Part shown: positions 1 through 9,971 of the stretch, in pieces
Numbering within the stretch: the first letter of the stretch is position 1
How the letters are laid out: each line of letters opens with the position of its first letter
Assembly (NCBI GenBank): GCA_047605205.1
Contig: JASGGE010000001.1
Coordinates: 78,352 to 142,351, forward strand
Direction of reading: 5' to 3'
DNA length: 64,000 nucleotides
Source: Siphonobacter sp047605205
GTDB lineage: Bacteria > Bacteroidota > Bacteroidia > Cytophagales > Spirosomataceae
The notes under the pieces: model-generated
What the model saw: the letters and a program-made list of their open reading frames with translations, nothing else
Databases searched by the model: none
What the model was told of the DNA's origin: nothing
Program-made: the position numbers and the translations under genes

Positions 1-786
1 TTAGGAATTCACGCCAGTAAACGATCAGGGGCAGGAACGGAGTTTGAACAGTATCGACATTATATCTCTGGTGACGATCCCAAACGAATTGACTGGAAGC
101 TCTATGCCCGAAGTGGAAAACACCTGGTTCGGGAGTCTTCAACGGAAAGTAATTTACACTTGCGTTTTGTGATTGATTTGTCGGGTTCTATGAATTATCG
201 GGAAGACTCCATTCGGCGGCTAGACTATGCTAAACTGATTCTGGCATCACTGGCCTATCTCGGCTACCGGCAAGGAGATAAGCTCTCTTTATATGCTCTG
301 CAAAAAGGAGGCGTACAAACCTTGGTTCCGGCGGGGAAGCAATCGTTTCAGAAAGTCTTATACGCCCTGCAAACAGCCCAGGCGACTGGCACCTGGTTTG
401 CCGGGACACCTAAATTTCCTGAGTTTCAGAGCTCACAAAAAGAAGTGTTGGTGATGGTTTCGGACTTTCTACAAATCGGCCAGGAGTGGCTCGACCTTAT
501 TAAACAATTAGCCAACCCGCGGCGGGATGTGGTTTTGTTTCAGGTATTAGGTGATCAGGAAGTTAACTTCAGTTTGTCTGGCTTTTACCGATTCAAGGAC
601 CTCGAAACCGGGAAAGAAATAGAATTACAGGCCGAAGCCATCCGTGAGCGGGTACAGCAGGCCGCTACTTTGTATCTACAACAGTTGGAAGAACAACTCC
701 GCATTCCGAATGTTCAATTGATTCGGGTTCAGTTAAGCGATTCCATTGCTCTGGTTCTGAAGAAATTTCTGATGGGGAGACCTTAG
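1..786 (+). CDS. DUF58 domain-containing protein (5' partial)
   Basis: The reading frame is open from the first base of the window, so this is the C-terminal 261 residues of a longer protein. It begins in the DUF58 core: a GAGTEFEQYRHYISGDD block, then KRIDWKLYARSGK, then a von Willebrand A-like strand with a metal-site motif (IDLSGSM, about residues 56-62 of the fragment). DUF58 proteins are usually encoded next to a MoxR-type AAA ATPase and BatA-like membrane proteins and are thought to act in envelope stress or assembly of cell-surface complexes. The next gene starts 2 nt after the stop, which fits an operon. A TTG at 160 could open a shorter ORF, but the conserved DUF58 motif lies upstream of it, so it is not the start. 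Family assignment is secure; the precise role is unknown. Confidence 0.9.
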   Translation, partial: LGIHASKRSGAGTEFEQYRHYISGDDPKRIDWKLYARSGKHLVRESSTESNLHLRFVIDLSGSMNYREDSIRRLDYAKLILASLAYLGYRQGDKLSLYALQKGGVQTLVPAGKQSFQKVLYALQTAQATGTWFAGTPKFPEFQSSQKEVLVMVSDFLQIGQEWLDLIKQLANPRRDVVLFQVLGDQEVNFSLSGFYRFKDLETGKEIELQAEAIRERVQQAATLYLQQLEEQLRIPNVQLIRVQLSDSIALVLKKFLMGRP

Positions 787-788
787 TT

Positions 789-1940
789 ATGCAACATCCG
801 GTCTGGCTTTGGGGAATTGCCAGTATTCTTATTCCTCTACTTATTCATTTATGGCATCAGCAGAAAGGAAAGTCGCTGGATTGGGCTGCTATGCAATGGC
901 TAAGTGAAAAAAATCAGCAACAACATCGAGGGTTACGCCTGGATAACTGGGTATTGTTAGTATTACGCTGCTTGCTTCTGATCCTTCTGAGTTTGTTATT
1001 AGCCAAACCCTTATGGAATGGATTGGCCCCCAAAAGCCAACACCACACCGTTCATTTGGTTCAACCCTCCGCACATCTTGTTAGTAATTTTCGTTTTGAA
1101 CTGGAAAAAGCCCGGCAAAAAGGGGAGGATCTGTACTGGATTGCTCCCGGTACCCCGCCGGTAACAGATCTAATGAATATCCCTGCTCAGGTAATAGTTC
1201 AGCCAGCAGATATACAGAGTAGTATTAATTCGCTCCATCTGTCTAAAACAAATTTCCTGCAGGTTTATATTAGTAATACATCCCGACTGGCTCAGGTTCC
1301 TTCCATTACGATCCCGACGGCTTTCGAGCTCCATACCGTGGCCGATTCGAGTGTTATCGGCCACTCTGTGTTGGCTTTTTCAAACGGAAAACAAGTAGGA
1401 ATAAACGCTGATAATGAGTTAGATAGCCAGTTGAGTAATGGGAAAGTAGTACATGAGGGGCCATTAAGGGTTCACCTGGATTTTCAGAATAAAGTAGCTC
1501 AGAAAACAGTTGAGGCGGCCTTGGCTGCTTTACGTGAAGTATACAAACTTGATTTAACAGATGCGAAACAATCGGTGTATGATTGGGTTCTGACGGATCA
1601 ACCCGTATTAAGTCCTAATCCTAAAACTTTGTATACGGTGTCTGGAATAGGAACGTCGCTTAAACCGAATGTTCAGATCACCCGGGAAGTATTAACCCCA
1701 CAAACCTCTGATCTGGTTGCGAGTGGTCAACTTCCCGAGTGGCTTGGGGAGCAATTAGTCTCTTACTACCAATTGGATACGCGTCAATTGCCGTTAACGT
1801 CTCATATGCTGGCCGGTCTTTTTAAACAGCGACCCAACGAACAGCATACCGAAACTGAAAATGGCTACCGATTTTTACTGTTGGGTTTCTTGGCTCTTGT
1901 GCTGGCAGAACGATGGCTGGCTTTAACGAAAAACGCATGA
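789..1940 (+). CDS. BatA-domain membrane protein
   Basis: This 383-residue protein starts with the N-terminal domain typical of BatA/aerotolerance proteins: a first membrane segment (about residues 5-21), a short basic loop containing RGLRLDNW, and a second membrane segment (about 55-75) ending in LLAKPLW. The middle is a predicted periplasmic region without a motif I recognise, and a last hydrophobic segment (about 362-377) lies just before the C-terminus. It sits 2 nt after the DUF58 gene and overlaps the next gene in an ATGA junction, so it is translationally coupled. In related clusters such proteins partner the MoxR/DUF58 system. Here the vWA part seems divergent or absent. Function beyond membership of this cluster is inference. 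Confidence 0.8.
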   Translation: MQHPVWLWGIASILIPLLIHLWHQQKGKSLDWAAMQWLSEKNQQQHRGLRLDNWVLLVLRCLLLILLSLLLAKPLWNGLAPKSQHHTVHLVQPSAHLVSNFRFELEKARQKGEDLYWIAPGTPPVTDLMNIPAQVIVQPADIQSSINSLHLSKTNFLQVYISNTSRLAQVPSITIPTAFELHTVADSSVIGHSVLAFSNGKQVGINADNELDSQLSNGKVVHEGPLRVHLDFQNKVAQKTVEAALAALREVYKLDLTDAKQSVYDWVLTDQPVLSPNPKTLYTVSGIGTSLKPNVQITREVLTPQTSDLVASGQLPEWLGEQLVSYYQLDTRQLPLTSHMLAGLFKQRPNEQHTETENGYRFLLLGFLALVLAERWLALTKNA

Positions 1941-4156
1941 ACAAGCTGAAACGAACCTTATCCATCATTATATACCAACTGTATGCTAATGCGTTACTGG
2001 CTTGTGTTTTGCTGGCACTAGGAGGTTATTTGTTGGCGGCTTCAGTGACAGATAGCATGGCATTTAAAGTAATAGCCGCTGTGATTGGTTTCGGGGTGGG
2101 CCTTCAAACCAGTAAGCTATATCAGAACAAACGTGTGCAAGCCATTAAGCTTATGCACGACAGAATCGGTGAAACAGAGTATAGTCTGGGGTTATTAGAC
2201 AAAGATGAATACACCATAGCCGAGCGTTTACAGCTTGAGCGGCTTAGTCAGTTAACGGGTCATTTTAAAACACCGCAGATCTGGTTTAGTCATTTGGGCC
2301 CTTACCTTGCCGTTTTTGCCGTATCGTTATTCATATTTATCGGGTATCCGTATTTTAAAGCCAGTTCCGGGACAACTCCTGACGTGGAACTGCAAGCAGC
2401 TACACAGAAAGCCAACCCTTTGCTTCCACCCGTGTTCAAACGGGCTCAGGTAACTATTGAATCCCCTGCTTATACGGGTATTCCGCTTAAACATAGTTCA
2501 GAGTTACACGTAAAAGCATACATAGGCTCCATACTGACCTGGCGGGTAAGTCTGTCGGCTACTGACCATGTTTCGGTTGTGCTGGTGAATAGTAAAGGGG
2601 AAGAATTACCGTTTCAAAGTAAAGGATCAGTTTTTGAATATCGTGATAAATTACTGGCTACTGGGCTTTATGCCATAAAGGCGTATTGGTCGGGTCAATC
2701 GGAAAGAAAAAAAGTTATTTATCAGTCGGATTATTATCAGTTGGAAGCTCAGCTGGACCTGGCTCCACAAATTACTCCAGATACCAGGGAATTATACACT
2801 TTCCATGTAAAGAAAGATCCGATGACTATCCAGATCTCTGCTAAAATCTCGGATGATTTTCAGGTAAAACAAGCGTACCTGATGGCTACCTTGGCCCGTG
2901 GTTCTGGCGAAAATGTAAAGTTTCGGGAGGTGAAAATTCCTTTACAGCCGAGTTCATTTAAAGAAGCTCATCTGCAGAAAGTGCTGGACTTAAAAGCTTT
3001 AAATTTTACGCCAGGAGATGAGCTCTATTATTATTGGGCAGCTCTGGACTCCAAACAGCCGGAAGCCAATTTCACTAAATCAGATACCTATTTCATTGTT
3101 TATAAAGATAGTACGCAACTGGAAGAAGCCGATTTGGCTACCATGGCCGTGAATATTATGCCGGAATATTTTCGCAGCCAGCGGCAAATTATTATTGATA
3201 CGGAAAAATTGATTGCCAAACGCAGGAAAATTACGGAAAGTGAATTCAAGTATTTATCCAACGAAATTGGCTTTGATCAGAAAGCTTTGCGTTTGCGGTA
3301 TGGGCAGTTTTTAGGGGAAGAATTTGAAAATTCCATTGGGGGCCATGACCTTCAGCCTGAAGGTAATATCCTGGAAGGCTACGTCCATAAGCACGATACC
3401 GAAAACGAAGGGGCAAAAGCATTTGCTTTTAAACTAGGGCAACAGGCAGAAGGAAGCCAACACGAAATCACCCGGCCGGGCGAGGGCGGGCACCATCATG
3501 GCGGAGGGGCTACTACAGAGGCTCCATCGCAGGACCCGCTGGCAGCGTTAATGGAACAATATGTTCATAACCATGACGACGGAGAAGTGAATACTTTCCA
3601 CGAAGAATCCACGAAGAGTCTTTTAAAAATGTCAGTCGAACAGATGTGGCAGTCGGAACTACACTTGCGGATGTACGAACCTGAAAAGGCTCTTCCTATT
3701 GAAAAAAAGGCACTCGAATATCTGAAAATGGCTCAGCATAAGGCCCGTAGTTTTGTAAAGAAATCCAGTTCTGATCCGCCACCGATTAAGGAAAAGGAAA
3801 AACGATTGACAGGAGAACTGAAGAATGTAAATGCGGCTTTCTCGCAGGAACGCTTTTATACTTCCCAATCTATTCGGAAGCAGGCTAGTTTGGTATTAGG
3901 TCTTCTGGAACAATCTGTTTTAACCGCAGACCATAAGCGAATGGTGATACAACTAAGTGCAGCGTTAACGGAAAGCAGGAACTGGTCACTTTTAAAACAC
4001 CTGCAACAATGGGGAAGTACTGGAAAGCTCTCTACTCCTGACCGACAACAACTTAAGGCTGAATTGTACGAGATAAGTGATTCGGCGGGTCAAACCAGCC
4101 ATTCTTATACGAGCAAAAAGAATCTGGAACGCTCTTTCTGGCAACATCTTCAATGA
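1937..4156 (+). CDS. DUF4175-like membrane protein of the DUF58/BatA cluster
   Basis: The start is placed at the ATG at 1937, inside the stop of the previous gene (ATGA overlap), rather than at the in-frame ATG at 1913. The 739-residue product has two hydrophobic segments near the N-terminus and a third after about 120 residues, followed by a large soluble region. That region has Ig-like strands around residues 170-410 (phrases such as PVFKRAQVTIESPAYTG and ISDDFQVKQAYL), then a charged helical C-terminal half. A histidine/glycine-rich patch (GEGGHHHGGG) lies near residue 520 and histidine-rich HDHD-like phrases flank it. This layout matches the DUF4175/large helical membrane proteins of Bacteroidota MoxR-BatA operons. 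The His-rich patch could bind metal, which is a guess. Confidence 0.7.
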   Translation: MNKLKRTLSIIIYQLYANALLACVLLALGGYLLAASVTDSMAFKVIAAVIGFGVGLQTSKLYQNKRVQAIKLMHDRIGETEYSLGLLDKDEYTIAERLQLERLSQLTGHFKTPQIWFSHLGPYLAVFAVSLFIFIGYPYFKASSGTTPDVELQAATQKANPLLPPVFKRAQVTIESPAYTGIPLKHSSELHVKAYIGSILTWRVSLSATDHVSVVLVNSKGEELPFQSKGSVFEYRDKLLATGLYAIKAYWSGQSERKKVIYQSDYYQLEAQLDLAPQITPDTRELYTFHVKKDPMTIQISAKISDDFQVKQAYLMATLARGSGENVKFREVKIPLQPSSFKEAHLQKVLDLKALNFTPGDELYYYWAALDSKQPEANFTKSDTYFIVYKDSTQLEEADLATMAVNIMPEYFRSQRQIIIDTEKLIAKRRKITESEFKYLSNEIGFDQKALRLRYGQFLGEEFENSIGGHDLQPEGNILEGYVHKHDTENEGAKAFAFKLGQQAEGSQHEITRPGEGGHHHGGGATTEAPSQDPLAALMEQYVHNHDDGEVNTFHEESTKSLLKMSVEQMWQSELHLRMYEPEKALPIEKKALEYLKMAQHKARSFVKKSSSDPPPIKEKEKRLTGELKNVNAAFSQERFYTSQSIRKQASLVLGLLEQSVLTADHKRMVIQLSAALTESRNWSLLKHLQQWGSTGKLSTPDRQQLKAELYEISDSAGQTSHSYTSKKNLERSFWQHLQ

Positions 4157-5733
4157 TTGAATTTGATTTTAAGGCCCCTTTGAATTGGGCGATTCTTGCC
4201 CTATTAGTTGGCATACTGGCTGTACAGCTTGGCTTTATTCTTCGTAACCCCACTTTATCGTTTCGAAAGAAGGCGATCAAATCAGGTTTAAATGGAGCCG
4301 TCTGGTTAATACTGGTTGCTTTCATACTGCAACCCATCTGGAAATACGAACATCGGGTTCGCCATGTGAGTATCGTAGGCAAGGAAGTTCCGGCTACTTT
4401 TGTTCGTACACTGGCTGCATTGCCGCCACAGGATGATTATCAGGAGGCCGACTCCGTAACGTTGGTTGGGGCCGGTTTCTCAGACGCCCTCATGAGTCAA
4501 TTGAGTGGTAAATCACTCAGATGGATTCCCTATCAGCCGGTTGGCCTGCCCGATCAGTTACAGTGGAAGGGCATACTACGAAAGGGAGAAAAACAGCATA
4601 TTACGGGTCAGATAATGCTTGATAACCCGGCGGTGCTTAAAATTGCCTACGGCAAACAGATACTAGACAGTTTATCACTTCCTGAAGGTACTCATCCTTT
4701 CCGGCTCAGTTTCCCATCCTTCGTTCAGGGTAAAGTACAAACAGAGCTATTGGTAGATAACAAAGTCGCTGATACCGTCCGTTTTTTTAGTACTTCGGTT
4801 CCGACTTTGCACTATCAAATCGTGTTAAGTAATCCTGATTTTGAAAGTAAAACATTAGCCGAGTATTTAGGAAAGGCGGGTCATTCGGTGCGAGTAGAGG
4901 CTCAGGTGTCAAAAGATATGCAGGCCAGTCTTCAGCTAAATCGTAGTGGTAATCCTGACGTGATTATTACCGATCCCGATCAGGTAGGGCAAGCCCAGAT
5001 AAAAAAAGCATATGCTGAAGGCAAAAGTATTCTGTTTATCAATGTTACCAATCCGGAGGTAGATGCCAGGAAAATAAACCAGAGCTTAGGCACACATTTT
5101 CAGGTCAGAAAAATTTCAAATGAACCTGGTGTTACCCTCTCAAGTAAAGTAAATGCCTTACCCTATCAGTTTATAAGCGAGTTGACGCAAACGGATGTTG
5201 CGGGCGTTCCGGTAGCCATTCAGAAACGATCAGCCAAGGTTGGCCTAAGTTTCCTAAGTGAAACGTATCCGTTACGTTTGGCAGGAGACAGTCTGATCTA
5301 TGATCAGATCTGGTCGGGAATATTACAGAATTTACAACCAGGCTTTTCCAATAATGTTACTCTGTCTGCTCCCTTATATCCAGCGATAACAACCCTCCTG
5401 CAAATCAATAACAGTAGTGAACAGAAGAATACGATTGCTCTTTCCAATGATACCCTAACCGCGAAATCTTCAGTTATCAATCCTCATACCCTGTTTGCCG
5501 AGCTAGTCCCCCGGCATTCTGGCTGGTTTACCCTTCAGGATACCCTGGCCGCCTACGTTGAACAACCCACCTCGGCTGCTTTCCAAAAGGCCCGCATACA
5601 GCAATATCTCAGGAGCTATACTCAGCCCGTTTTGAGTAAGGCTACCAGTATTCATCATGTGCCTGACTGGCTATGGTTTCTAGTACTGGTGCTTGGTTTT
5701 ACGGCTCTGTGGATTGAAGCAAAATTTACTTAA
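4153..5733 (+). CDS. Membrane protein, fourth gene of the DUF58/BatA cluster
   Basis: This 526-residue protein begins at an ATG that overlaps the previous stop by 4 nt, so the two are translationally coupled. It has two N-terminal membrane segments (about residues 10-28 and 45-62), a long extracytoplasmic region and a final membrane segment near the C-terminus (WLWFLVLVLGFTALW). Between them is an alpha/beta-looking region containing NPDVIITDPDQ and KSILFINVTNPEVDARK, reminiscent of the glutamine-amidotransferase-like or vWA-like folds of other BatA-cluster membrane proteins, but no catalytic residues are evident. It is the last gene of the operon: about 1 kb without intact genes follows. I do not recognise a named family with certainty. 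Confidence 0.6.
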   Translation: MIEFDFKAPLNWAILALLVGILAVQLGFILRNPTLSFRKKAIKSGLNGAVWLILVAFILQPIWKYEHRVRHVSIVGKEVPATFVRTLAALPPQDDYQEADSVTLVGAGFSDALMSQLSGKSLRWIPYQPVGLPDQLQWKGILRKGEKQHITGQIMLDNPAVLKIAYGKQILDSLSLPEGTHPFRLSFPSFVQGKVQTELLVDNKVADTVRFFSTSVPTLHYQIVLSNPDFESKTLAEYLGKAGHSVRVEAQVSKDMQASLQLNRSGNPDVIITDPDQVGQAQIKKAYAEGKSILFINVTNPEVDARKINQSLGTHFQVRKISNEPGVTLSSKVNALPYQFISELTQTDVAGVPVAIQKRSAKVGLSFLSETYPLRLAGDSLIYDQIWSGILQNLQPGFSNNVTLSAPLYPAITTLLQINNSSEQKNTIALSNDTLTAKSSVINPHTLFAELVPRHSGWFTLQDTLAAYVEQPTSAAFQKARIQQYLRSYTQPVLSKATSIHHVPDWLWFLVLVLGFTALWIEAKFT

Positions 5734-5962
5734 CTGGTAGAATTAACTGCCCGAAAACGGATCTATCCATGGGAACGATGGTTTTTATACGCAGTTCGTA
5801 AAAACAGATTGCTAATCCCTTTCTTAAACAGGTTAATAAAGTGATCAGCTTGACTCAGTTGGTTAATAAAGAAAACAATCAGCAAAAAAAAACGGCATCA
5901 GTAGTTTCATAGTCGGTTTAGGGCTGAAAAAGGAGCGAAGGGGATGGTTCCCTTCGCTCGCA
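5734..5962. other. Intergenic gap with a perfect 10-bp stem
   Basis: No gene is visible between the BatA-type operon and the ROK remnant. A hairpin with a perfect 10-bp stem (gagcgaaggg at 5933-5942, pairing with 5950-5959, 7-nt loop) lies here. It has no following T-tract, so it is not a standard intrinsic terminator, but it may still end transcription of the operon. Confidence 0.45.
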
Positions 5963-6280
5963 TGAGTTCGTGAAGCGAATTACCAGGGTTTGCCTGTATT
6001 TTGCAATAACCAGGATTTCGACCATGCACTATTTTTATCATCTTAAGTAGTCGTTTCAAGTAGTTCGATGGCGGCATTGGCACTAGTCGTTGGCATGACG
6101 ATTGGCATAGGGTTGGGTTCTGGCATCATTATTAATAATCAGCTTTATACCGGAGTAAACTGTAGAGCAGGCGAAATAGGTTTGTTACCCTGTGAAAGAC
6201 CATTGAATACTACACGTCAACGGGTTTTTGAATCCATTCATCAGACTACTGCTTTAGATGCCAGCCTTGTCAATGCATAG
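5963..6280 (+). pseudogene. ROK-family kinase/regulator remnant
   Basis: In one frame the sequence reads GLPVFCNNQD near 5987-6016, then a stop codon (TAA at 6044-6046), then from 6068 a stretch ending in IGIGLGSGIIINNQLYTGV and CRAGEIGLLP. This is the characteristic core of ROK proteins (glucokinases, NagC/XylR-type repressors): the strand before the conserved asparagine/aspartate, then the glycine-rich GIGxGII turn and the AGEIG motif. A complete ROK protein has about 300 or more residues, whereas only about 100 codons are recognisable here and they are split by a stop. The zinc-binding cysteine cluster that normally follows is not evident. This is a decayed fragment of a sugar-responsive gene, immediately upstream of a SusC/SusD pair. 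Confidence 0.6.
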
Positions 6281-6746
6281 TTTTATATAATACTATTCTT
6301 TCAAATAATTATACATTTTCATTATTTTGTGTTTATATATTGATACTTTTTTATATCCTTGTTGCACAATTATTTCGAAGATTAATTCAATTCCAAGATC
6401 TAAACAGAAACGCATGCCAGTTAGATTTAGGGATTTCTGTTTAATTATTATTTCGTTCTTAGCCCTAATCTGACCTAATGCAATTTTATCATGTGCCTAC
6501 AGGCAGGTACAATTCATTTCTTTCCATCACTACGCTATTGTTTGAATAAGTGAATAAGCCTCTTCTTGGTTAAGGGGGCCTTCGTGTACATTAACGAATC
6601 TTACTTTACCTCTAACTATTTTTCATTAAAGTCGATGATCTCTACTGATAGTTCTCCCTGAATTCTTACTGCTTGTTGGGTTCTTACGAACCTTATCACT
6701 AACGCACAGTCAATTCTATTTCACTATCAAAACAAGTGACCAAACG
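6281..6746. other. AT-rich leader region upstream of the SusC gene
   Basis: There is no convincing ORF in these 466 bases. The stretch is AT-rich and presumably carries the promoter and leader of the SusC/SusD operon. I could not single out a confident Bacteroidota promoter (TTTG with TAnnTTTG). Confidence 0.4.
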
Positions 6747-9700
6747 ATGCAAAACCTCTTACCTATTTATTCTTCCAGTTGGATTCGAATGTCCTTCTGG
6801 GCGGCCCTGCTTGTGTTACTACCCAGCTCTGCTCTATGGGCCAAATTGCCTGATAAGCAATATACTAATCCGAAAGCAAAGAAAGCGGCCTTAAAGGTGA
6901 TAATCATTAAGGGAAATGTACGAGATGAAACCGGAAAGGGCCTGCCGGGCGTGAGTGTTCGGGTAAAGGATGGTCAACAGGGTACCGTTACAGATGGAAA
7001 CGGCGATTTTACTATTCAGGCTCCTGACCAAAATAGCGTTCTGGTCTTTAGTTATGTAGGTTATAAGGCTCAGGAAATAGTAGTGGGTGAACGTACCGTC
7101 CTTACCGTCAGTATGGAGCCGGCTAATCAGGCTCTGAATGAAGTAGTGGTAATTGGTTACGGAACTGCTAAGAAAAAAGATGTGGTTGGGGCACTAGATA
7201 TTGTTTCCGCGAAAGAAGCAGGCTCTACTACGGCTACGAATGCTTCTCAGTTGCTGATTGGGAAAGCAGCAGGGGTGCAGGTTGTGCAATCTAACGGAAC
7301 GCCCGGCTCTGATGCCCAGATTCTGATTCGGGGGACAGGGTCTTTTACCGGAGTTGATCCGCTTTACGTAATTGATGGTATTCAGGGGAGTAAAACGATG
7401 TTCAATACTCTTTCACCACAGGATATTGAAAACATCACTATTCTGAAGGATGCTTCTTCAACGGCTATCTATGGTTCAGCAGCGGCCAATGGAGTAGTGA
7501 TCATAACGACGAAAAAAGGTCGTGCGGGAACTCCTAAAATCAGCGTTAATTCCCAGTGGGGTGTTGCTCAGGCCTGGAAAAGGCTGGATTTGTTGAACGC
7601 GTCTCAATATGTGGATTTGTTAAAGGATTTTGCTGCGACGACTAACTCTGTGTTGCCCGCAAAATTCAGTACTTCGGAAGTGACAACCGATCGTACCAAC
7701 TGGCAGGATCAGATTTTTCGTTTGGCTCTGGTTTCTCAAAACGACGTAAGCATCAGCGGAGGGAGCGAAAAAGTAAATTACAACTTCTCCCTGACGCATA
7801 TGCACCAGGAAGCCATTGTTAAAAACTTCGTAGACAACCGTTTGAATGCCCGTTTCGCTCTTGATGAAACCCTGGGACGTTTTCATTTTGGGCAAACGTT
7901 GAATATCCGTTACATCAAGGATAAAGGTCAGGTAGCCAGTATTTACGATGCCGTCTACTTTGCTCCTTACAAACCCATTTATGATTCAAGCGTACCTGGG
8001 GGGTATTCAATAACAACAAACGTAGATGATTTTAGCAATGGGAATAACCCGCTGGCAGCTATTAATCTAAACAAACCCGTTAGCAGCAGCTTTGTGTTTT
8101 TTCCTCAGTTTTTTGCTGAAGTAGACATTTGGGGCGGCTTACGTTTCCGCTCACAACTATCAGCTGAAATTAGTGGGGGCAAGTCAGAGAGCTACCAATA
8201 TGCCTACACCGGCGGCAACAACCTGACCTATCCGCAGCAGGCTACGCTAGGGTATAATAACTACTCCTTTTATACCCTGGAAAATTACTTCTCGTATACC
8301 AAAACCTTTGGCAAGCATACCATTTCGGCCACATTAGGAAATAGTTACCTTGATCCAGGAAAAGCTTCTAGTGTTGATGCAAAAGGAACGAGTATTCCTA
8401 ATGATAACATTCAGAACATCAGCGTAGCTCAAACACAGACTGTTACTGGTAGTACCTATGGATACGCCCGCTCGTCAGTGATATCTTATTTTGGTCGGGG
8501 AAGTTATTCATTTGAAAACAAATATACCCTATCGGCCAGCTATCGTCGGGATGGAGCTTCTAATTTTGGTGCGAATAACCGGTTTGGTAATTTCTATGGT
8601 TTTGGAGCAGCCTGGCGATTTGTCGATGAGGCATTTATTAAAAACAAGCTGGCATTTTTATCAGATGGAAAGTTTCGTGTGGGTATTGGACGGACGGGAA
8701 ATAACTCCATTCCTACAACAGGGGTTACAAATGTGCTGACCTTCAGTGGTAGCCCTAATGGTAATCTTGTGTATTCACTGGGAACCAACGAAGGCTTTAA
8801 TCCTGGGACGACCATCAATACCCTGGCAAACCCTAATATCCGCTGGGAAACCACTGATCAGACCGATATTGGCCTGGAGCTTGGTTTCCTGAATAATAAG
8901 CTAACGATTGGCCTTGATTATTATAACCGTAAAAGTTCAGGGCTGCTTGTTAGTGTACCCGTTTCGGGGAGTACTGGAGCCTCTTTAAGTGGTACGCAAC
9001 CCAGTAAATACGCTAATGCTGCAAGTGCCCAGAACAAAGGTTTTGAATTTACGATTGGTTACCGGAACTCAGCTGGTAAAGACTTTGGCTATAACGTAAG
9101 TGCTAACATTGCCTATAACAAAAACGTTGTAAATTCACTGGGAAGTGAGTTTGCGGCTCCTATTCAGGCAGGGTCTTTTAGCAACTTACCAACCTTTACG
9201 TATACAGCTGCGGGTTCGGCCATTGGATCTTTCTATGGGTATATGAAAGACCACGTCGCCAAAGATCAGGCTGAAATTGATGCATTAAATGCACAAGCCA
9301 TTCAGATAACCGGAAATTCCAGTGCTGTTTATCAATCGGGCCTATTACCGGGCGATTTTATTTTCAAGGATATCAATGGAGACGGTCAGGTAACGAGTGC
9401 CGATCAAAAAATCCTGGGTAACCCAATTCCGAAGGTAGTGTATGGCTTTAATGCCGGAATCAATTTCAAGAATTTTGATCTAAATCTGGTAGTATCAGGA
9501 GTAGCTGGCCTGAAACTACTGAATGCCTTCAAATTTGTAACGGTTAACGAATCAACCGGGCACAATGCTTCAACGGCTATTCTCAACCGCTGGCGTCAGT
9601 CAGGGGATGTGGCAGAATTACCAAGAGCAGGGCAAAGTGCTACCGGAGACGGTAATCTTCGTCCTTCAGACTGGTGGTTGGAAAGCGGCAATTATGCCCG

Positions 9701-9953
9701 TATTCGTAACCTGACGATTGGCTATACTGTCCCTGAAAATTTACTAGGCAAGCTTGGGAATGGGAAGGTAGTAAGTCGGGTACGTGTTTTTGTTGCTGCC
9801 CAAAACCTGTTAACGATTACGAAGTACACGGGTTATGATCCGGAAATCAGCACCCAAAATGGGGGCAGCTATATTTTCTCCCGTGGAATTGATGACCGCC
9901 TGCAATTGCCTCAGCCACGTACGTTCCTGGGCGGTATTCAACTTGGGTTTTAA
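6747..9953 (+). CDS. SusC/RagA-type TonB-linked outer membrane protein
   Basis: This 1068-residue TonB-dependent transporter has an N-terminal export signal (hydrophobic core about residues 15-32, ending SALWAK). A carboxypeptidase-regulatory-like domain follows (about 50-125: GNVRDETGKGLPGVSVRVKD, GTVTDGNGDFTI). The SusC signature LNEVVVIGYGTAKKKDVVGA then leads into the plug (ILIRGTGSFTGVDPLYVIDGI, ILKDASSTAIYGSAAANGVV) and a long beta-barrel ending in GGIQLGF, with a terminal phenylalanine as usual for barrel insertion. It imports a ligand that a SusD partner captures at the cell surface, powered by TonB. The SusD gene follows 18 nt downstream. No glycoside hydrolase, sulfatase or peptidase is in the same operon, so the substrate cannot be deduced; the ROK remnant upstream hints at sugar. 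Confidence 0.95.
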   Translation: MQNLLPIYSSSWIRMSFWAALLVLLPSSALWAKLPDKQYTNPKAKKAALKVIIIKGNVRDETGKGLPGVSVRVKDGQQGTVTDGNGDFTIQAPDQNSVLVFSYVGYKAQEIVVGERTVLTVSMEPANQALNEVVVIGYGTAKKKDVVGALDIVSAKEAGSTTATNASQLLIGKAAGVQVVQSNGTPGSDAQILIRGTGSFTGVDPLYVIDGIQGSKTMFNTLSPQDIENITILKDASSTAIYGSAAANGVVIITTKKGRAGTPKISVNSQWGVAQAWKRLDLLNASQYVDLLKDFAATTNSVLPAKFSTSEVTTDRTNWQDQIFRLALVSQNDVSISGGSEKVNYNFSLTHMHQEAIVKNFVDNRLNARFALDETLGRFHFGQTLNIRYIKDKGQVASIYDAVYFAPYKPIYDSSVPGGYSITTNVDDFSNGNNPLAAINLNKPVSSSFVFFPQFFAEVDIWGGLRFRSQLSAEISGGKSESYQYAYTGGNNLTYPQQATLGYNNYSFYTLENYFSYTKTFGKHTISATLGNSYLDPGKASSVDAKGTSIPNDNIQNISVAQTQTVTGSTYGYARSSVISYFGRGSYSFENKYTLSASYRRDGASNFGANNRFGNFYGFGAAWRFVDEAFIKNKLAFLSDGKFRVGIGRTGNNSIPTTGVTNVLTFSGSPNGNLVYSLGTNEGFNPGTTINTLANPNIRWETTDQTDIGLELGFLNNKLTIGLDYYNRKSSGLLVSVPVSGSTGASLSGTQPSKYANAASAQNKGFEFTIGYRNSAGKDFGYNVSANIAYNKNVVNSLGSEFAAPIQAGSFSNLPTFTYTAAGSAIGSFYGYMKDHVAKDQAEIDALNAQAIQITGNSSAVYQSGLLPGDFIFKDINGDGQVTSADQKILGNPIPKVVYGFNAGINFKNFDLNLVVSGVAGLKLLNAFKFVTVNESTGHNASTAILNRWRQSGDVAELPRAGQSATGDGNLRPSDWWLESGNYARIRNLTIGYTVPENLLGKLGNGKVVSRVRVFVAAQNLLTITKYTGYDPEISTQNGGSYIFSRGIDDRLQLPQPRTFLGGIQLGF

Positions 9954-9971
9954 TCTCTAACTCCTTTTGCG

